Positions 7,862-15,655 of a DNA stretch of 64,000 nt are shown here, piece by piece. The notes under the pieces are model-generated. The model was not told the origin of the DNA, searched no databases, and saw nothing but the letters and a program-made list of their open reading frames with translations. The stretch is taken from contig NZ_BCXB01000019.1 of NCBI RefSeq assembly GCF_001894885.1, forward strand, positions 1-64,000, in the 5' to 3' direction. Origin of the DNA: Rhodococcus marinonascens NBRC 14363 (GTDB taxonomy: Bacteria; Actinomycetota; Actinomycetes; Mycobacteriales; Mycobacteriaceae). Positions within the stretch are counted from its first letter, which is position 1. Every line of letters begins with the position of its first letter. The translations under genes were made by a program, and so were the position numbers.

Positions 7862-9334
7862 TCAGCTCACCGGCTGCGGGCGGTGGCGGCTGCGCAGGCC
7901 GGGCTTGTCGATCTTGCCGACGGGGTTGCGCGGGAGTGCGTCGACGATGTGGATGGCCACTGGAAGTTTGACCTTCGTGAGTCGGCTGACCAGGTGTGCG
8001 GCGAGGTTGTCGCCGGTGACCTGGGCGTCCGGGTAGGCCACGACATACGCGACGGGCACTTCGCCGTACACCTCGTGCGGGGCGCCGATCACCGCCGCCT
8101 CGAGCACGCCGTCGTGGGTGGCGAGCGCGTTCTCGATTTCCTTGGGGTAGATGTTCTCTCCACCGCGGATGATCATGTCCTTGATGCGGTCGACGAGGGT
8201 GAGGTAGCCGTCCTCGTCGAGTTTTCCGACGTCGCCGGTGTGCAACCAGCCGTCGACGATGGTGCGTTCGGTTTCGTCTGGACGGCCGAGGTAGCCGCGC
8301 ATGACGTTCGCGCCACGGATCACCACCTCGCCCGCGGTTCCCGCCGGCAGCGGTGACCCGGCCTCGTCCACGATCGCGAGAGTCTGTCCAGGAAGCGCCG
8401 GGCCGACGGTGCCCAGTTTGCGGACACCGTCCGGGGGATTGCACGCCGATGCGCAGGTACCTTCGGTCAGCCCGTAGCCCTCGACGATGACCAGACCGAA
8501 GCGTTGCTCGGCGCGGTCGAGGAGTTCCTTCGAGATCGGGGCGGCCCCGCAGACGGCGAAACGCAGCGAAGAAAGGTCGGACGTGGTGGCGTCCGGTTGC
8601 GAGGCCAGCAGCGCGTAGATGGTCGGGACGGCGGAGAAGTACGTCGGGCGCAGCCGGGCGACGTCGTCGAAGAACCGTGCAGGAGAAAAGCGTCCCGTGA
8701 CGCTCAGTTGACCGCTGGTCAGCATCGGGGACAGAAAGCTGACGCAGATCGCGTTGACGTGGAACAGCGGCAGGATCAGCAGGCAGTGGTCCTCGGGGGT
8801 CAACGACAAGTGCTGTGCCATCGAGGAGCTCATGAACTGCAGGTTGTCGTGGGAGAGCATGACGCCCTTAGGTCGTCCGGTGGACCCCGACGTGTAGATC
8901 AGAAGCGCCAGGTCGTCGCCCCCGGGGGTGCCGTTCGGCGTCCAGCCGGCCCTGGAGGTGCTCGCCATCTCGTCGACCGCGATGGTCGGCCGCCCCGCCG
9001 AGGGTGCATCGGATCCCTCGTTGACGACGAGAACCGCTGCGGCGTCATCGATCTGGTACTCAGCCTCATTCGCGGTGAACGTGGGGTTGACCGGCGTTGC
9101 GGCAGCACCGATCCGCCAAGACGCCATCAGTGCGACGAGGAGTTCTGCACGGTTGGGTAGCATGATCGCGACGACGTCACCGCGGCCGACGCCTTTCTCG
9201 GACAGCTGTGCGGCGAAGGCGTCGACCCGTTCGGCGAACTGCTGGTAGCTCAGATGGAGACGGTCGTCGCGCAGGCACGGCGCATCTCCGCGCTCCGAAG
9301 CAAGATCCCAAGCGAAATAGCCAATGTGCGACAC
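7862..9334 (-). CDS. AMP-binding acyl-CoA ligase/synthetase, 490 aa
   Basis: An ANL-superfamily adenylating enzyme: phosphate-binding motif LLIYTSGSTGRPKGVM near residue 145, YGLTEG near 290, WLHTGDVGKLDEDGYL near 365, DMIIRGGENIYPKEIE hinge, and the catalytic-lysine motif NPVGKID near the end. It should activate a carboxylic acid, probably fatty or aromatic, to an acyl-AMP and then acyl-CoA in the cytosol. The substrate cannot be read from the sequence. The start is GTG at 9334 with AAAGGCAG upstream. It is the first gene of the leftward operon that continues with DUF3556, the FAD oxidoreductase and PucR. Confidence 0.85.
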   Translation of the reverse strand: MSHIGYFAWDLASERGDAPCLRDDRLHLSYQQFAERVDAFAAQLSEKGVGRGDVVAIMLPNRAELLVALMASWRIGAAATPVNPTFTANEAEYQIDDAAAVLVVNEGSDAPSAGRPTIAVDEMASTSRAGWTPNGTPGGDDLALLIYTSGSTGRPKGVMLSHDNLQFMSSSMAQHLSLTPEDHCLLILPLFHVNAICVSFLSPMLTSGQLSVTGRFSPARFFDDVARLRPTYFSAVPTIYALLASQPDATTSDLSSLRFAVCGAAPISKELLDRAEQRFGLVIVEGYGLTEGTCASACNPPDGVRKLGTVGPALPGQTLAIVDEAGSPLPAGTAGEVVIRGANVMRGYLGRPDETERTIVDGWLHTGDVGKLDEDGYLTLVDRIKDMIIRGGENIYPKEIENALATHDGVLEAAVIGAPHEVYGEVPVAYVVAYPDAQVTGDNLAAHLVSRLTKVKLPVAIHIVDALPRNPVGKIDKPGLRSRHRPQPVS

Positions 9335-9733
9335 GATTTCGTCTGCCTTTCGTCTGTTGTGTGATATCAGACACTATCGGCAGGCTTTGTGGTGTGAAAC
9401 GGTCTCGGGGACTCGAGTTCGGCCGGTGCGTTGTCGGTTGAGCACAAACGGGGACGTCGGAGGGTTGACACCACGGCTCGGGGTGCCAGAAATGTGCCAA
9501 TGCTTAGAAAATTTGCGGACGTCCAATCGAGGCATCCGGGCGCGCCCTCGAAATCGCCGGAATGGGCATCGGCGATATCGACCTCGCAGAGATCAGCGAG
9601 GTATTCGCTGTGCAGCTTCTCGATTCGGCACGTGAGCTGGAACATCGACCAGGACAAGCTCAGGGTGACCGGTTCGCTCTCGAGCTACGCCACCAGCAGA
9701 ATTATCTCTCCGAACGGCACCACTTCGGGTCAA
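9335..9733. other. intergenic, probable operon promoter and degenerate ORF
   Basis: The part next to 9334 should hold the promoter of the ligase operon. A minus-strand frame at 9367-9657 has some coding-like composition (IEKLHSEYLADLCEVDIADA) but no start signal I trust. It may be an eroded extension of the DUF2510 gene at 9734 after a frame change. Nothing else is supported. Confidence 0.25.
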
Positions 9734-9964
9734 CTAGCCAGCAGTCGTGCCGGTGCCGCGCGGTTGTATGCGATCAGTCCATTGCCGGCCGTCGTACCAG
9801 CGCACGAAGCGTGGGTCATTTACGCCGGGATACCACCCGGGGACAACCATCTGAACCGGGGACGTCTTGTTGCTCGATTTGCTGGCCTTCACAATCAGAA
9901 GCACAACGCCAACGATAATCGTGGATACGAACACGATGAAGGCCACTATGACCGAAAGTGCCAC
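9734..9964 (-). CDS. small membrane protein with DUF2510 domain, 76 aa
   Basis: An N-terminal hydrophobic helix (VIVAFIVFVSTIIVGVVLLIV) is followed by a short basic linker and the DUF2510 signature, a Trp/Tyr-rich motif (GWYPGVNDPRFVRWYDGRQW). DUF2510 occurs at the ends of many actinobacterial membrane proteins and has no known activity. The start is GTG at 9964; an in-frame stop lies 14 codons before it, so it is the only candidate. Topology is probably one membrane pass. Confidence 0.65.
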   Translation of the reverse strand: MALSVIVAFIVFVSTIIVGVVLLIVKASKSSNKTSPVQMVVPGWYPGVNDPRFVRWYDGRQWTDRIQPRGTGTTAG

Positions 9965-10079
9965 AGACTCGGAGCTCCCATGCGCGCAAGTATGAGCCAG
10001 GCAGCGCTATCCGCCAAACGACGCGCGCGCGAGCAAGGCGACTGCAAACACCGACACCAAAAACTGTCGTAACCAGTAC

Positions 10080-10874
10080 TTAGGCCAGACCCGACAGAGG
10101 CGGCGGGGTGTTCTCGTCGCGCCAGGCAACGGCCCGTTTCAGCTCGGTGAGGTCGTAATCCGGCCCACTCGCATGGACGGTGAACAGTGTGACCCCGCCG
10201 TCGACATAGGTTGCCGCGTCGTCCACGCCCGGCCAAAGCGTCGAGTGCGCGATGCTTTCGGGGTTGCGTCCGCGGTCGGCGCACCGATCGGCGAGAATTC
10301 CGGCCTTGCGCGAGTACGTCTCGATGTCACTGAAGCTGTGCCAGATGTCGGCGTACTGCGCGACCAGCGGAAGCGTCTTCTTCTCGCCCGCACCGCCGAT
10401 GAGGACCGGAATGTGACGAGTGGGCGCCGGTACGAGCTTGCCGAGCCGGGACGTGATGCGCGGGAGATACTCAACGAGCAGCTTCAGCCGTGATCCGGCG
10501 GTACCGAATTCGTACCCGTACTCGTCGTAGTCCCGCTCGAACCACCCCGATCCGATTCCCAGAATAAGCCGTCCACCACTGATGTGATCGACGGTGCGGG
10601 CCATATCGGCGAGGAGGTCCGGGTTCCGGTAGCCGACGCAACTGACGAGCGCGCCGATCTCCACTCTCTCCGTCTGTTCGGCGAACGCCCCGAGCATCGT
10701 CCAGCATTCGAAGTGCGCGCCTGCCGGATCGCCGAACAGCGGGTAGAAGTGGTCCCAGGTGAAGACGATATCGACGCCGGCGTCCTCGGCTCGGAGTACC
10801 GCGTCGCGGATGAGGCCGTAATCCGGCGCGTGTTGCGGCTGTATCTGGACACCGATACGAACTGGGCGAGTCAT
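10080..10874 (-). CDS. LLM-class F420-dependent oxidoreductase, 264 aa
   Basis: This is a bacterial-luciferase-like TIM-barrel protein. Its N-terminus (VRIGVQIQPQHAPDYGLIRD), TWDHFYPL, the word HISGGRLILGIGSGW near residue 105 and IPVLIGGAGEKKTLPLVAQY match the F420-dependent LLM oxidoreductases of mycobacteria and rhodococci. It would transfer hydride between F420 and an unknown substrate in the cytosol. The start is ATG at 10874. It is divergent from a Ddn-like gene at 11064, another F420-associated family, so the two may share a regulated promoter region that contains a 23-bp tandem repeat. Confidence 0.85.
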   Translation of the reverse strand: MTRPVRIGVQIQPQHAPDYGLIRDAVLRAEDAGVDIVFTWDHFYPLFGDPAGAHFECWTMLGAFAEQTERVEIGALVSCVGYRNPDLLADMARTVDHISGGRLILGIGSGWFERDYDEYGYEFGTAGSRLKLLVEYLPRITSRLGKLVPAPTRHIPVLIGGAGEKKTLPLVAQYADIWHSFSDIETYSRKAGILADRCADRGRNPESIAHSTLWPGVDDAATYVDGGVTLFTVHASGPDYDLTELKRAVAWRDENTPPPLSGLA

Positions 10875-10883
10875 GCGGGCTCC

Positions 10884-10929
10884 TCCGATTGGTGCGGGGC
10901 ACTGCGTCCGATTGGTGCGGGGCACTGCG
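10884..10929. repeat. 23-bp perfect tandem repeat, two copies
   Basis: Copies at 10884-10906 and 10907-10929 are identical (beginning TCCGATTGGTGCGGGG, ending CACTGCG). A partly similar stretch follows (GGCTGGTGCGTGCAG). It lies 10 bases upstream of the LLM gene start, where it could overlap its leader or promoter. Confidence 0.9.
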
Positions 10930-11063
10930 CCGGGCTGGTGCGTGCAGATCGTCTTACGAATCCATCTTGCTCGCCCGACCTCGGGATGGCTACCACTCGT
11001 GCTCGGCGTGCCGAACTTTCGATCACGCCAGCGGCCGCGCGTCGGATCTGGAAAGCTGAGGGC

Positions 11064-11543
11064 ATGAAGGTCACAGAAAGGCCTGGCCCGCCCACCGGCA
11101 TCCGTCGGGCGTTCTTCCGTGCGCCGATCCACCACTATCGCTGGCATCTGGGGTTCCTGCTCGGTGGCAGATTCCTGCTCCTCGAGCACATCGGCCGCAA
11201 GTCGGGCAAGATCCGCCAGGTGGTGCTCGAGGTGGTCAACAGCGGCGCCACGTCGGACGGGTACGTCGTTGGGGTCGGCTTCGGACCCAAGGCCGACTGG
11301 TACCGGAACCTGTTGGTACAGAATGACGTAACGATTCAGGTGGGAAGTGACCGCCTTCTCGTGACGGCTGAGTTCCTCAGCCCGGACGAAGGTTCGGAGT
11401 TCATGGCACGGTACGGGGCCGAACACCCCAAAGTGGGCGTGCGGCTGTGTAAGATGATGGGTTTCGAGGTGGACGGCAGCGCCGACGATTTCAGGCAGGC
11501 GGGCCGGCAGATCCGTTTCGTCAGATTCCGCAATCGCAACTGA
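11064..11543 (+). CDS. deazaflavin (F420)-dependent nitroreductase family protein, 159 aa
   Basis: The protein fits the Ddn-type split-barrel family: a short helical start (GIRRAFFRAPIHHYR), LLLEHIGRKSGKIRQVVLEV, then GFGPKADWYRNLLVQNDVTI. These motifs form the F420-binding barrel. The reaction is probably reduction of a quinone- or nitro-like substrate; family members vary. ATG 11064 is the conserved start; a longer in-frame extension upstream lacks family similarity. A terminator-like stem follows its stop. Confidence 0.85.
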   Translation: MKVTERPGPPTGIRRAFFRAPIHHYRWHLGFLLGGRFLLLEHIGRKSGKIRQVVLEVVNSGATSDGYVVGVGFGPKADWYRNLLVQNDVTIQVGSDRLLVTAEFLSPDEGSEFMARYGAEHPKVGVRLCKMMGFEVDGSADDFRQAGRQIRFVRFRNRN

Positions 11544-11561
11544 AACAGTCCTGCCTGAACG

Positions 11562-11612
11562 GGGCGAATGTACCTTCCGGCGCGGCCAATGCGCCGAAAG
11601 GTACATTCGCCC
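11562..11612. terminator. bidirectional terminator-like hairpin
   Basis: Arms of 22 bases (11562-11583 and 11591-11612) pair at 21 positions around a 7-base loop. It lies between the convergent genes ending at 11543 and 11625 and can serve both. The outer stem GGCGAATGTACC is the same as in the terminator at 17872. Confidence 0.75.
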
Positions 11613-11624
11613 GGCTGATCAGTG

Positions 11625-12149
11625 TCAGTTCAGCCGCACCCCGCCCGCGAGGAGTGTCATCCTCAGGACGAACGCGGCTTCGGGCCCGATGATTTCGCAG
11701 ACAAGGGTGAGGTAGCGGTCGACGAAACCCGGTCCGTGAGGTTCCACTGTCGGGTGGTCGGGGTCGGACGGGTCGAGGTGGTGAGCGATCTCGTGGAGCA
11801 CCACGAGTTCGCGCAATGCCCAAGCCCTCCCGCCCTGATGCTCGGGAATTGCGATTGTGGCACAGTCACTTTCGTAGTGCGATGCCTTGTTGCCTGCTCT
11901 CGCGCGAACGCGAATCGGGGTTGCAGCCCTCGTCCACGTGGATCGGACCCAATTCAGGACGAGAACGCGGTCGACGTAATCCTGCACGGATTCGATGGAC
12001 GCAAATTTTCGCTCCACCGGCAGCGTCACCTGCGACCCCATCACCTCGACGACGCGCAGTTCCCGCTCGTCCGCACGGTCGAACATGGTGCGTACCAAAG
12101 CTTCCGCGTCGTACACCGCGGCGCGTTGATTGTCGCGCAGGCCACTCAC
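11625..12149 (-). CDS. putative metallohydrolase (zincin), TIGR04338-like, 174 aa
   Basis: A zincin motif is clear: LVVLHEIAHHLDPSD near residue 125, with two zinc-binding histidines and the glutamate, and a downstream HGPGFVDRYL that can supply a third ligand. N-terminal RDNQRAAVYDAEALV fits the TIGR04338 family. I choose the GTG at 12149, overlapping the stop of the DUF2786 gene as GTGA with GAGGAAG upstream; a longer frame to 12275 would add Arg-rich, shadow-like residues. The substrate is unknown. Coupling to DUF2786 implies a joint function. Confidence 0.75.
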   Translation of the reverse strand: MSGLRDNQRAAVYDAEALVRTMFDRADERELRVVEVMGSQVTLPVERKFASIESVQDYVDRVLVLNWVRSTWTRAATPIRVRARAGNKASHYESDCATIAIPEHQGGRAWALRELVVLHEIAHHLDPSDPDHPTVEPHGPGFVDRYLTLVCEIIGPEAAFVLRMTLLAGGVRLN

Positions 12150-12964
12150 GACGGTAGCTGCTTCCTCGCCACCGACAACTCTGGTGTATTGCTCAACCGT
12201 GCCGTCCTCGCGGCTCGATCCCCGGCGCGCTGGGCGTCCGAGACGTGCCCGGCCGCTGCGCGCGCCCCGCGCCACGTGCCCCGAGCCTGTGAGTTCTCCC
12301 GGTAGTAGTCTTTCAATTCGAGTTGCTTGTCGCGCAGGGCGATCGCGGTCTCAGTCGACGATTCCGGTACCGACACGGCCTGCTTCTCGGTCTCGCTCTT
12401 GGAGTCGGCGAGGCGCTGCCCGATTCGCGCGGCGTAGGCGAGTTGGAAGTTCAGCCGCGCTGTCACCCCGGCGACGGGACGTCGTACCTCGGTTGCGACA
12501 CGACGCCGTCCCCGTCTCTCGACCCGGGTGCGCACCGTCGTCTCGCTGCGGTACTCACCCGACCGGATGTAGGCGTCGGACGCCCGGACCATCTGGATCA
12601 GAAGGCTCGTGTACAGGGCTTCGCACACGTCGATGTCCCCGCCGAAGCCGTAGGCGTAGACGACGGCCGACGTCTGGGCGATGTCACATTGGACGTCGTT
12701 GGCGGCGGCAATCGCCAGAAAAAGCTTGGCGTACGTGCGTAGACCCTTCTTGCCCGGTTCGCCGATGCTGATCAGGCGCTGCGTCGGAGTGTCGCGCCTC
12801 TGCCCACCCGCCGCGTGTGCGCGCGCCACCGCGAGATCGATCGACGCGGCCGTGGCGAGCCGTTGCGCCGCGGCCATGAATGCGTCGCCCTCGTGCGAGT
12901 TGTCGGTGGATTCAGCCAGCCGGAGAAGCCCACCGATGCGGGTCAGCATCTTGTCCGAACTCAC
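12146..12964 (-). CDS. DUF2786 domain protein, 272 aa
   Basis: The N-terminal ~40 residues (MLTRIGGLLRLAESTDNSHE, then GDAFMAAAQRLATAASID) match DUF2786, a short helical domain found in actinobacterial and phage proteins. The central part is helical (LFLAIAAANDVQCDI; ALYTSLLIQMVRASDAYIR). The last ~60 residues are charged and Arg-rich. No catalytic motif is visible. It is coupled by a GTGA overlap to the downstream zincin gene. Probably cytosolic. Confidence 0.75.
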   Translation of the reverse strand: MSSDKMLTRIGGLLRLAESTDNSHEGDAFMAAAQRLATAASIDLAVARAHAAGGQRRDTPTQRLISIGEPGKKGLRTYAKLFLAIAAANDVQCDIAQTSAVVYAYGFGGDIDVCEALYTSLLIQMVRASDAYIRSGEYRSETTVRTRVERRGRRRVATEVRRPVAGVTARLNFQLAYAARIGQRLADSKSETEKQAVSVPESSTETAIALRDKQLELKDYYRENSQARGTWRGARAAAGHVSDAQRAGDRAARTARLSNTPELSVARKQLPS

Positions 12965-13123
12965 GCCGAGAGGCTACGCCCCGTGATCCACGGGCGGTAG
13001 TGGGCCTGGTTGGCGTCGAGTTCGTCGTCGATGTCCCACTCTCCCGGGTGGGTGCGAAAGTGTATGACCAGGTAAGTTCTGACGCACCTGCGCGATGCGT
13101 CGGGTAGAAGGGACTTCACGTTC

Positions 13124-14197
13124 ATGGCCACAGTGACCTATGACGGTGCCACCTGCCTATTCCCAGGTTCGGACAAGCCGGCCGTCGAGAATCTCGATTT
13201 GCAGATCGAGGACGGTGAGTTCCTGGTGCTCGTCGGTCCCTCCGGATGCGGAAAATCGACGTCGCTTCGGATGCTGGCCGGACTAGAGGACGTCCACAGC
13301 GGGAGGATCCTGATCGGCGACCGCGACGTCACCGCGGAGGAACCCAAGCAGCGCGACATCGCGATGGTGTTCCAGAACTATGCGCTGTACCCACATATGT
13401 CGGTGGCCGAGAACATGGGCTTCGCGCTCAAGCTCGTGGGCATGAACAAGACCGACATTCGCGCGCGCGTCGCAGAGACCGCGAAACTCTTGGACCTCGA
13501 GCCGTACCTGGACCGCAAGCCCAAGGCGCTGTCCGGCGGTCAGCGGCAGCGGGTCGCGATGGGACGTGCGATTGTCCGCCAACCTCAGGTGTTCCTGATG
13601 GACGAGCCGCTGTCGAACCTCGACGCGAAGCTCCGCACGCAGACCCGCACCCAGATCGCGCAACTACAGCGTCGTCTCGATACCACCATGGTCTACGTGA
13701 CGCACGATCAGATCGAGGCTATGACCATGGGTGATCGGGTGGCCGTGCTCGATCACGGGGTCCTGCAGCAGTGCGCGTCTCCGCGTGACCTCTACAGCGC
13801 GCCCGCCAACGTGTTCGTCGCGGGCTTCATGGGTTCTCCCTCGATGAACCTCTTCACTCTGCCGATCACGCCCGAGGGAGTTGTGCTCGGCGACGCGACC
13901 ATCCCATTGCCGCGGCACTTCCTCTCCGGGACCGGTGAGCGTGAGGTGGTGGTCGGGATCCGGCCCGAACACCTCGAGCTTTCGAGCACTGGAATCCCGA
14001 TGGAGGTCGGGGTGGTGGAAGAACTCGGATCCGACGCCTACATCTATGGCCGGAGCACCGTCAACGGTGAGACGCAGCAGCTGGTGGCTCGCACCGACTG
14101 GCGCGACCCGCCGCGCAAGGGAGACCTGGTGAAACTGCACGTAGACCCGGCCTGGGTGCATCTGTTCTCGGCCTCGACGGGAGATCGCCTGGTCTAG
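13124..14197 (+). CDS. sugC: sugar ABC transporter ATP-binding protein, SugC/MsmK-like, 357 aa
   Basis: A MalK-type ATPase: Walker A GPSGCGKST near residue 38, Q-loop VFQNYALYPH with the normal glutamine, signature LSGGQRQRVAMGR, Walker B VFLMDEPLSNLDAK, H-loop VTHDQIEAMT, and a C-terminal TOBE regulatory region (VVVGIRPEHLEL). It should energise the importer encoded by the next three genes. The order ATPase, binding protein, permease, permease differs from M. tuberculosis lpqY-sugA-sugB-sugC, but the composition is the same. Trehalose or a related disaccharide is the likely substrate by analogy only. Confidence 0.85.
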   Translation: MATVTYDGATCLFPGSDKPAVENLDLQIEDGEFLVLVGPSGCGKSTSLRMLAGLEDVHSGRILIGDRDVTAEEPKQRDIAMVFQNYALYPHMSVAENMGFALKLVGMNKTDIRARVAETAKLLDLEPYLDRKPKALSGGQRQRVAMGRAIVRQPQVFLMDEPLSNLDAKLRTQTRTQIAQLQRRLDTTMVYVTHDQIEAMTMGDRVAVLDHGVLQQCASPRDLYSAPANVFVAGFMGSPSMNLFTLPITPEGVVLGDATIPLPRHFLSGTGEREVVVGIRPEHLELSSTGIPMEVGVVEELGSDAYIYGRSTVNGETQQLVARTDWRDPPRKGDLVKLHVDPAWVHLFSASTGDRLV

Positions 14198-14350
14198 TTC
14201 CGAAGGAACGGTCGCGGTCCTTACCGATACAGGTCTGGGGTAATGCTGCCCTCGGACGGCGATTCATGCCACAGTATGTTCCGACATAGCCGGTTCTGTG
14301 ATTTCCGGCACCGATATGGCTACATCCACATCCACCGACGGAGAGACTTC

Positions 14351-15625
14351 ATGGTTCAGATTTCGAGAGCGGTCCGGCGCACCGCGGTGTTTGCCACCGC
14401 TTCGCTTGTCACGCTCACCGCCTGCTCGACGAGCGACGGCGGGAGTGACTCCGCGTCAGAGAACCTCGATGGTCGCGGACCCATCACGTACGTCGAGGGC
14501 CAGGACACCACCGAAACCGGTGTGGTCAGGCAAATCATCGACGCGTGGAACGCCGAGCACCCGGACGAGCAGGTGACGTTCAGGGAGCAGTCGAATGACG
14601 CCAGTCAGCAGCACGATGATCTGGTCCAGCACCTGCAGGCCCAGCAGTCCGACTACGATGTCATGGCGCTCGACGTCCCCTGGACCGCGGAGTTCGCGGC
14701 AAAGGGCTGGCTGCAGCCATTGACCGGCGACTTCGCCATGGACAACACCGGCATCATTCCCGCCACGGTGGACAGCGCCACGTATAACGGCACCCAGTAC
14801 GCGGCCCCGAAGAACACCAACGGCGGCCTGCTGTATTACCGCACGGATCTGTTGCCGGCTGCACCGACGACGTGGACCGAACTCGAAGCCGCCTGCGATG
14901 TCGCCACCGAAAACAACATCGACTGCTATGCAGGCCAGTTCGCTCCGTACGAGGGCCTGATGGTGAATACAGCCGAGGTCATCAACGCCTACGGTGGATC
15001 GTTCGTCGGCGAGGACGGCACGACCCCGACGATCGACAGCCCCGAGGCCCGCGAGGGACTGCAGGTTCTCGTCGACAACTTCGCGGACGGCAACATCCCG
15101 GCCCAGGACACCACGTTCCAGGAGCCTGAGAGCCAGCAGGCGTTCGAGGACGGTCAGGTGCTGTTCCTGCGCAACTGGCCGTACGTGTACGCCAACGCCG
15201 AGAAGGATTCCTCCGCAGTGAACGGCAACTTCGCCGTGGCCCCACTGCCCGGCAAGGACGGCATCGGCACGTCGACGCTCGGTGGTTACAACGCCGCAAT
15301 CAGCGCGTACTCGGAGAACAAGGCGACCGCCCACGACTTCCTGGAGTTCCTCCAGGGTGAGCAGGCTCAGCGCATCATGGCGATGGACTCGCTTCCCCCG
15401 GTCCGCGCGGACCTCTACGACGACCCGGAGGTTGTCGCGAAGTACCCGTTCATGCCGACGCTGAAGGTGTCGATCGAGAACGCAGTCCCGCGTCCGGTTA
15501 CGCCGTTTTACCCGGCCGTGTCGAAGGCTGTGCAGGACAACGCCTACGCTGCGATCAGGGGTGAGAAGTCGGTGGACCAGGCGATCACGGACATGCAGTC
15601 CGGAATCCAGTCCGCAGGCTCGTAA
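14351..15625 (+). CDS. lpqY: sugar ABC transporter substrate-binding lipoprotein, LpqY-like, 424 aa
   Basis: The ATG at 14351 has GGAGAG 7 bases upstream and begins a lipoprotein signal (MVQISRAVRRTAVFATASLV, lipobox LTAC). An in-frame extension 36 codons upstream lacks signal character. The mature protein is a family 1 solute-binding fold (YVEGQDTTETGVVRQIIDAW; LQPLTGDFAMDN; LLYYRTDLLPAAPTTWTELE; LGGYNAAISAYSENKATAHD), full length for the family. Placed between the ATPase and permease genes, it should capture a sugar outside the membrane. Trehalose is likely by analogy to LpqY. Confidence 0.85.
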   Translation: MVQISRAVRRTAVFATASLVTLTACSTSDGGSDSASENLDGRGPITYVEGQDTTETGVVRQIIDAWNAEHPDEQVTFREQSNDASQQHDDLVQHLQAQQSDYDVMALDVPWTAEFAAKGWLQPLTGDFAMDNTGIIPATVDSATYNGTQYAAPKNTNGGLLYYRTDLLPAAPTTWTELEAACDVATENNIDCYAGQFAPYEGLMVNTAEVINAYGGSFVGEDGTTPTIDSPEAREGLQVLVDNFADGNIPAQDTTFQEPESQQAFEDGQVLFLRNWPYVYANAEKDSSAVNGNFAVAPLPGKDGIGTSTLGGYNAAISAYSENKATAHDFLEFLQGEQAQRIMAMDSLPPVRADLYDDPEVVAKYPFMPTLKVSIENAVPRPVTPFYPAVSKAVQDNAYAAIRGEKSVDQAITDMQSGIQSAGS

Positions 15626-15655
15626 GGTATCGGGTCGTCGAACACAGGAGTGAAA

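Noticed and set aside
9431-10072. 213-residue plus frame over the DUF2510 gene
   Set aside because: Its translation is Arg/Ser/His-rich without a domain; the minus strand encodes a clear membrane helix and DUF2510 motif.
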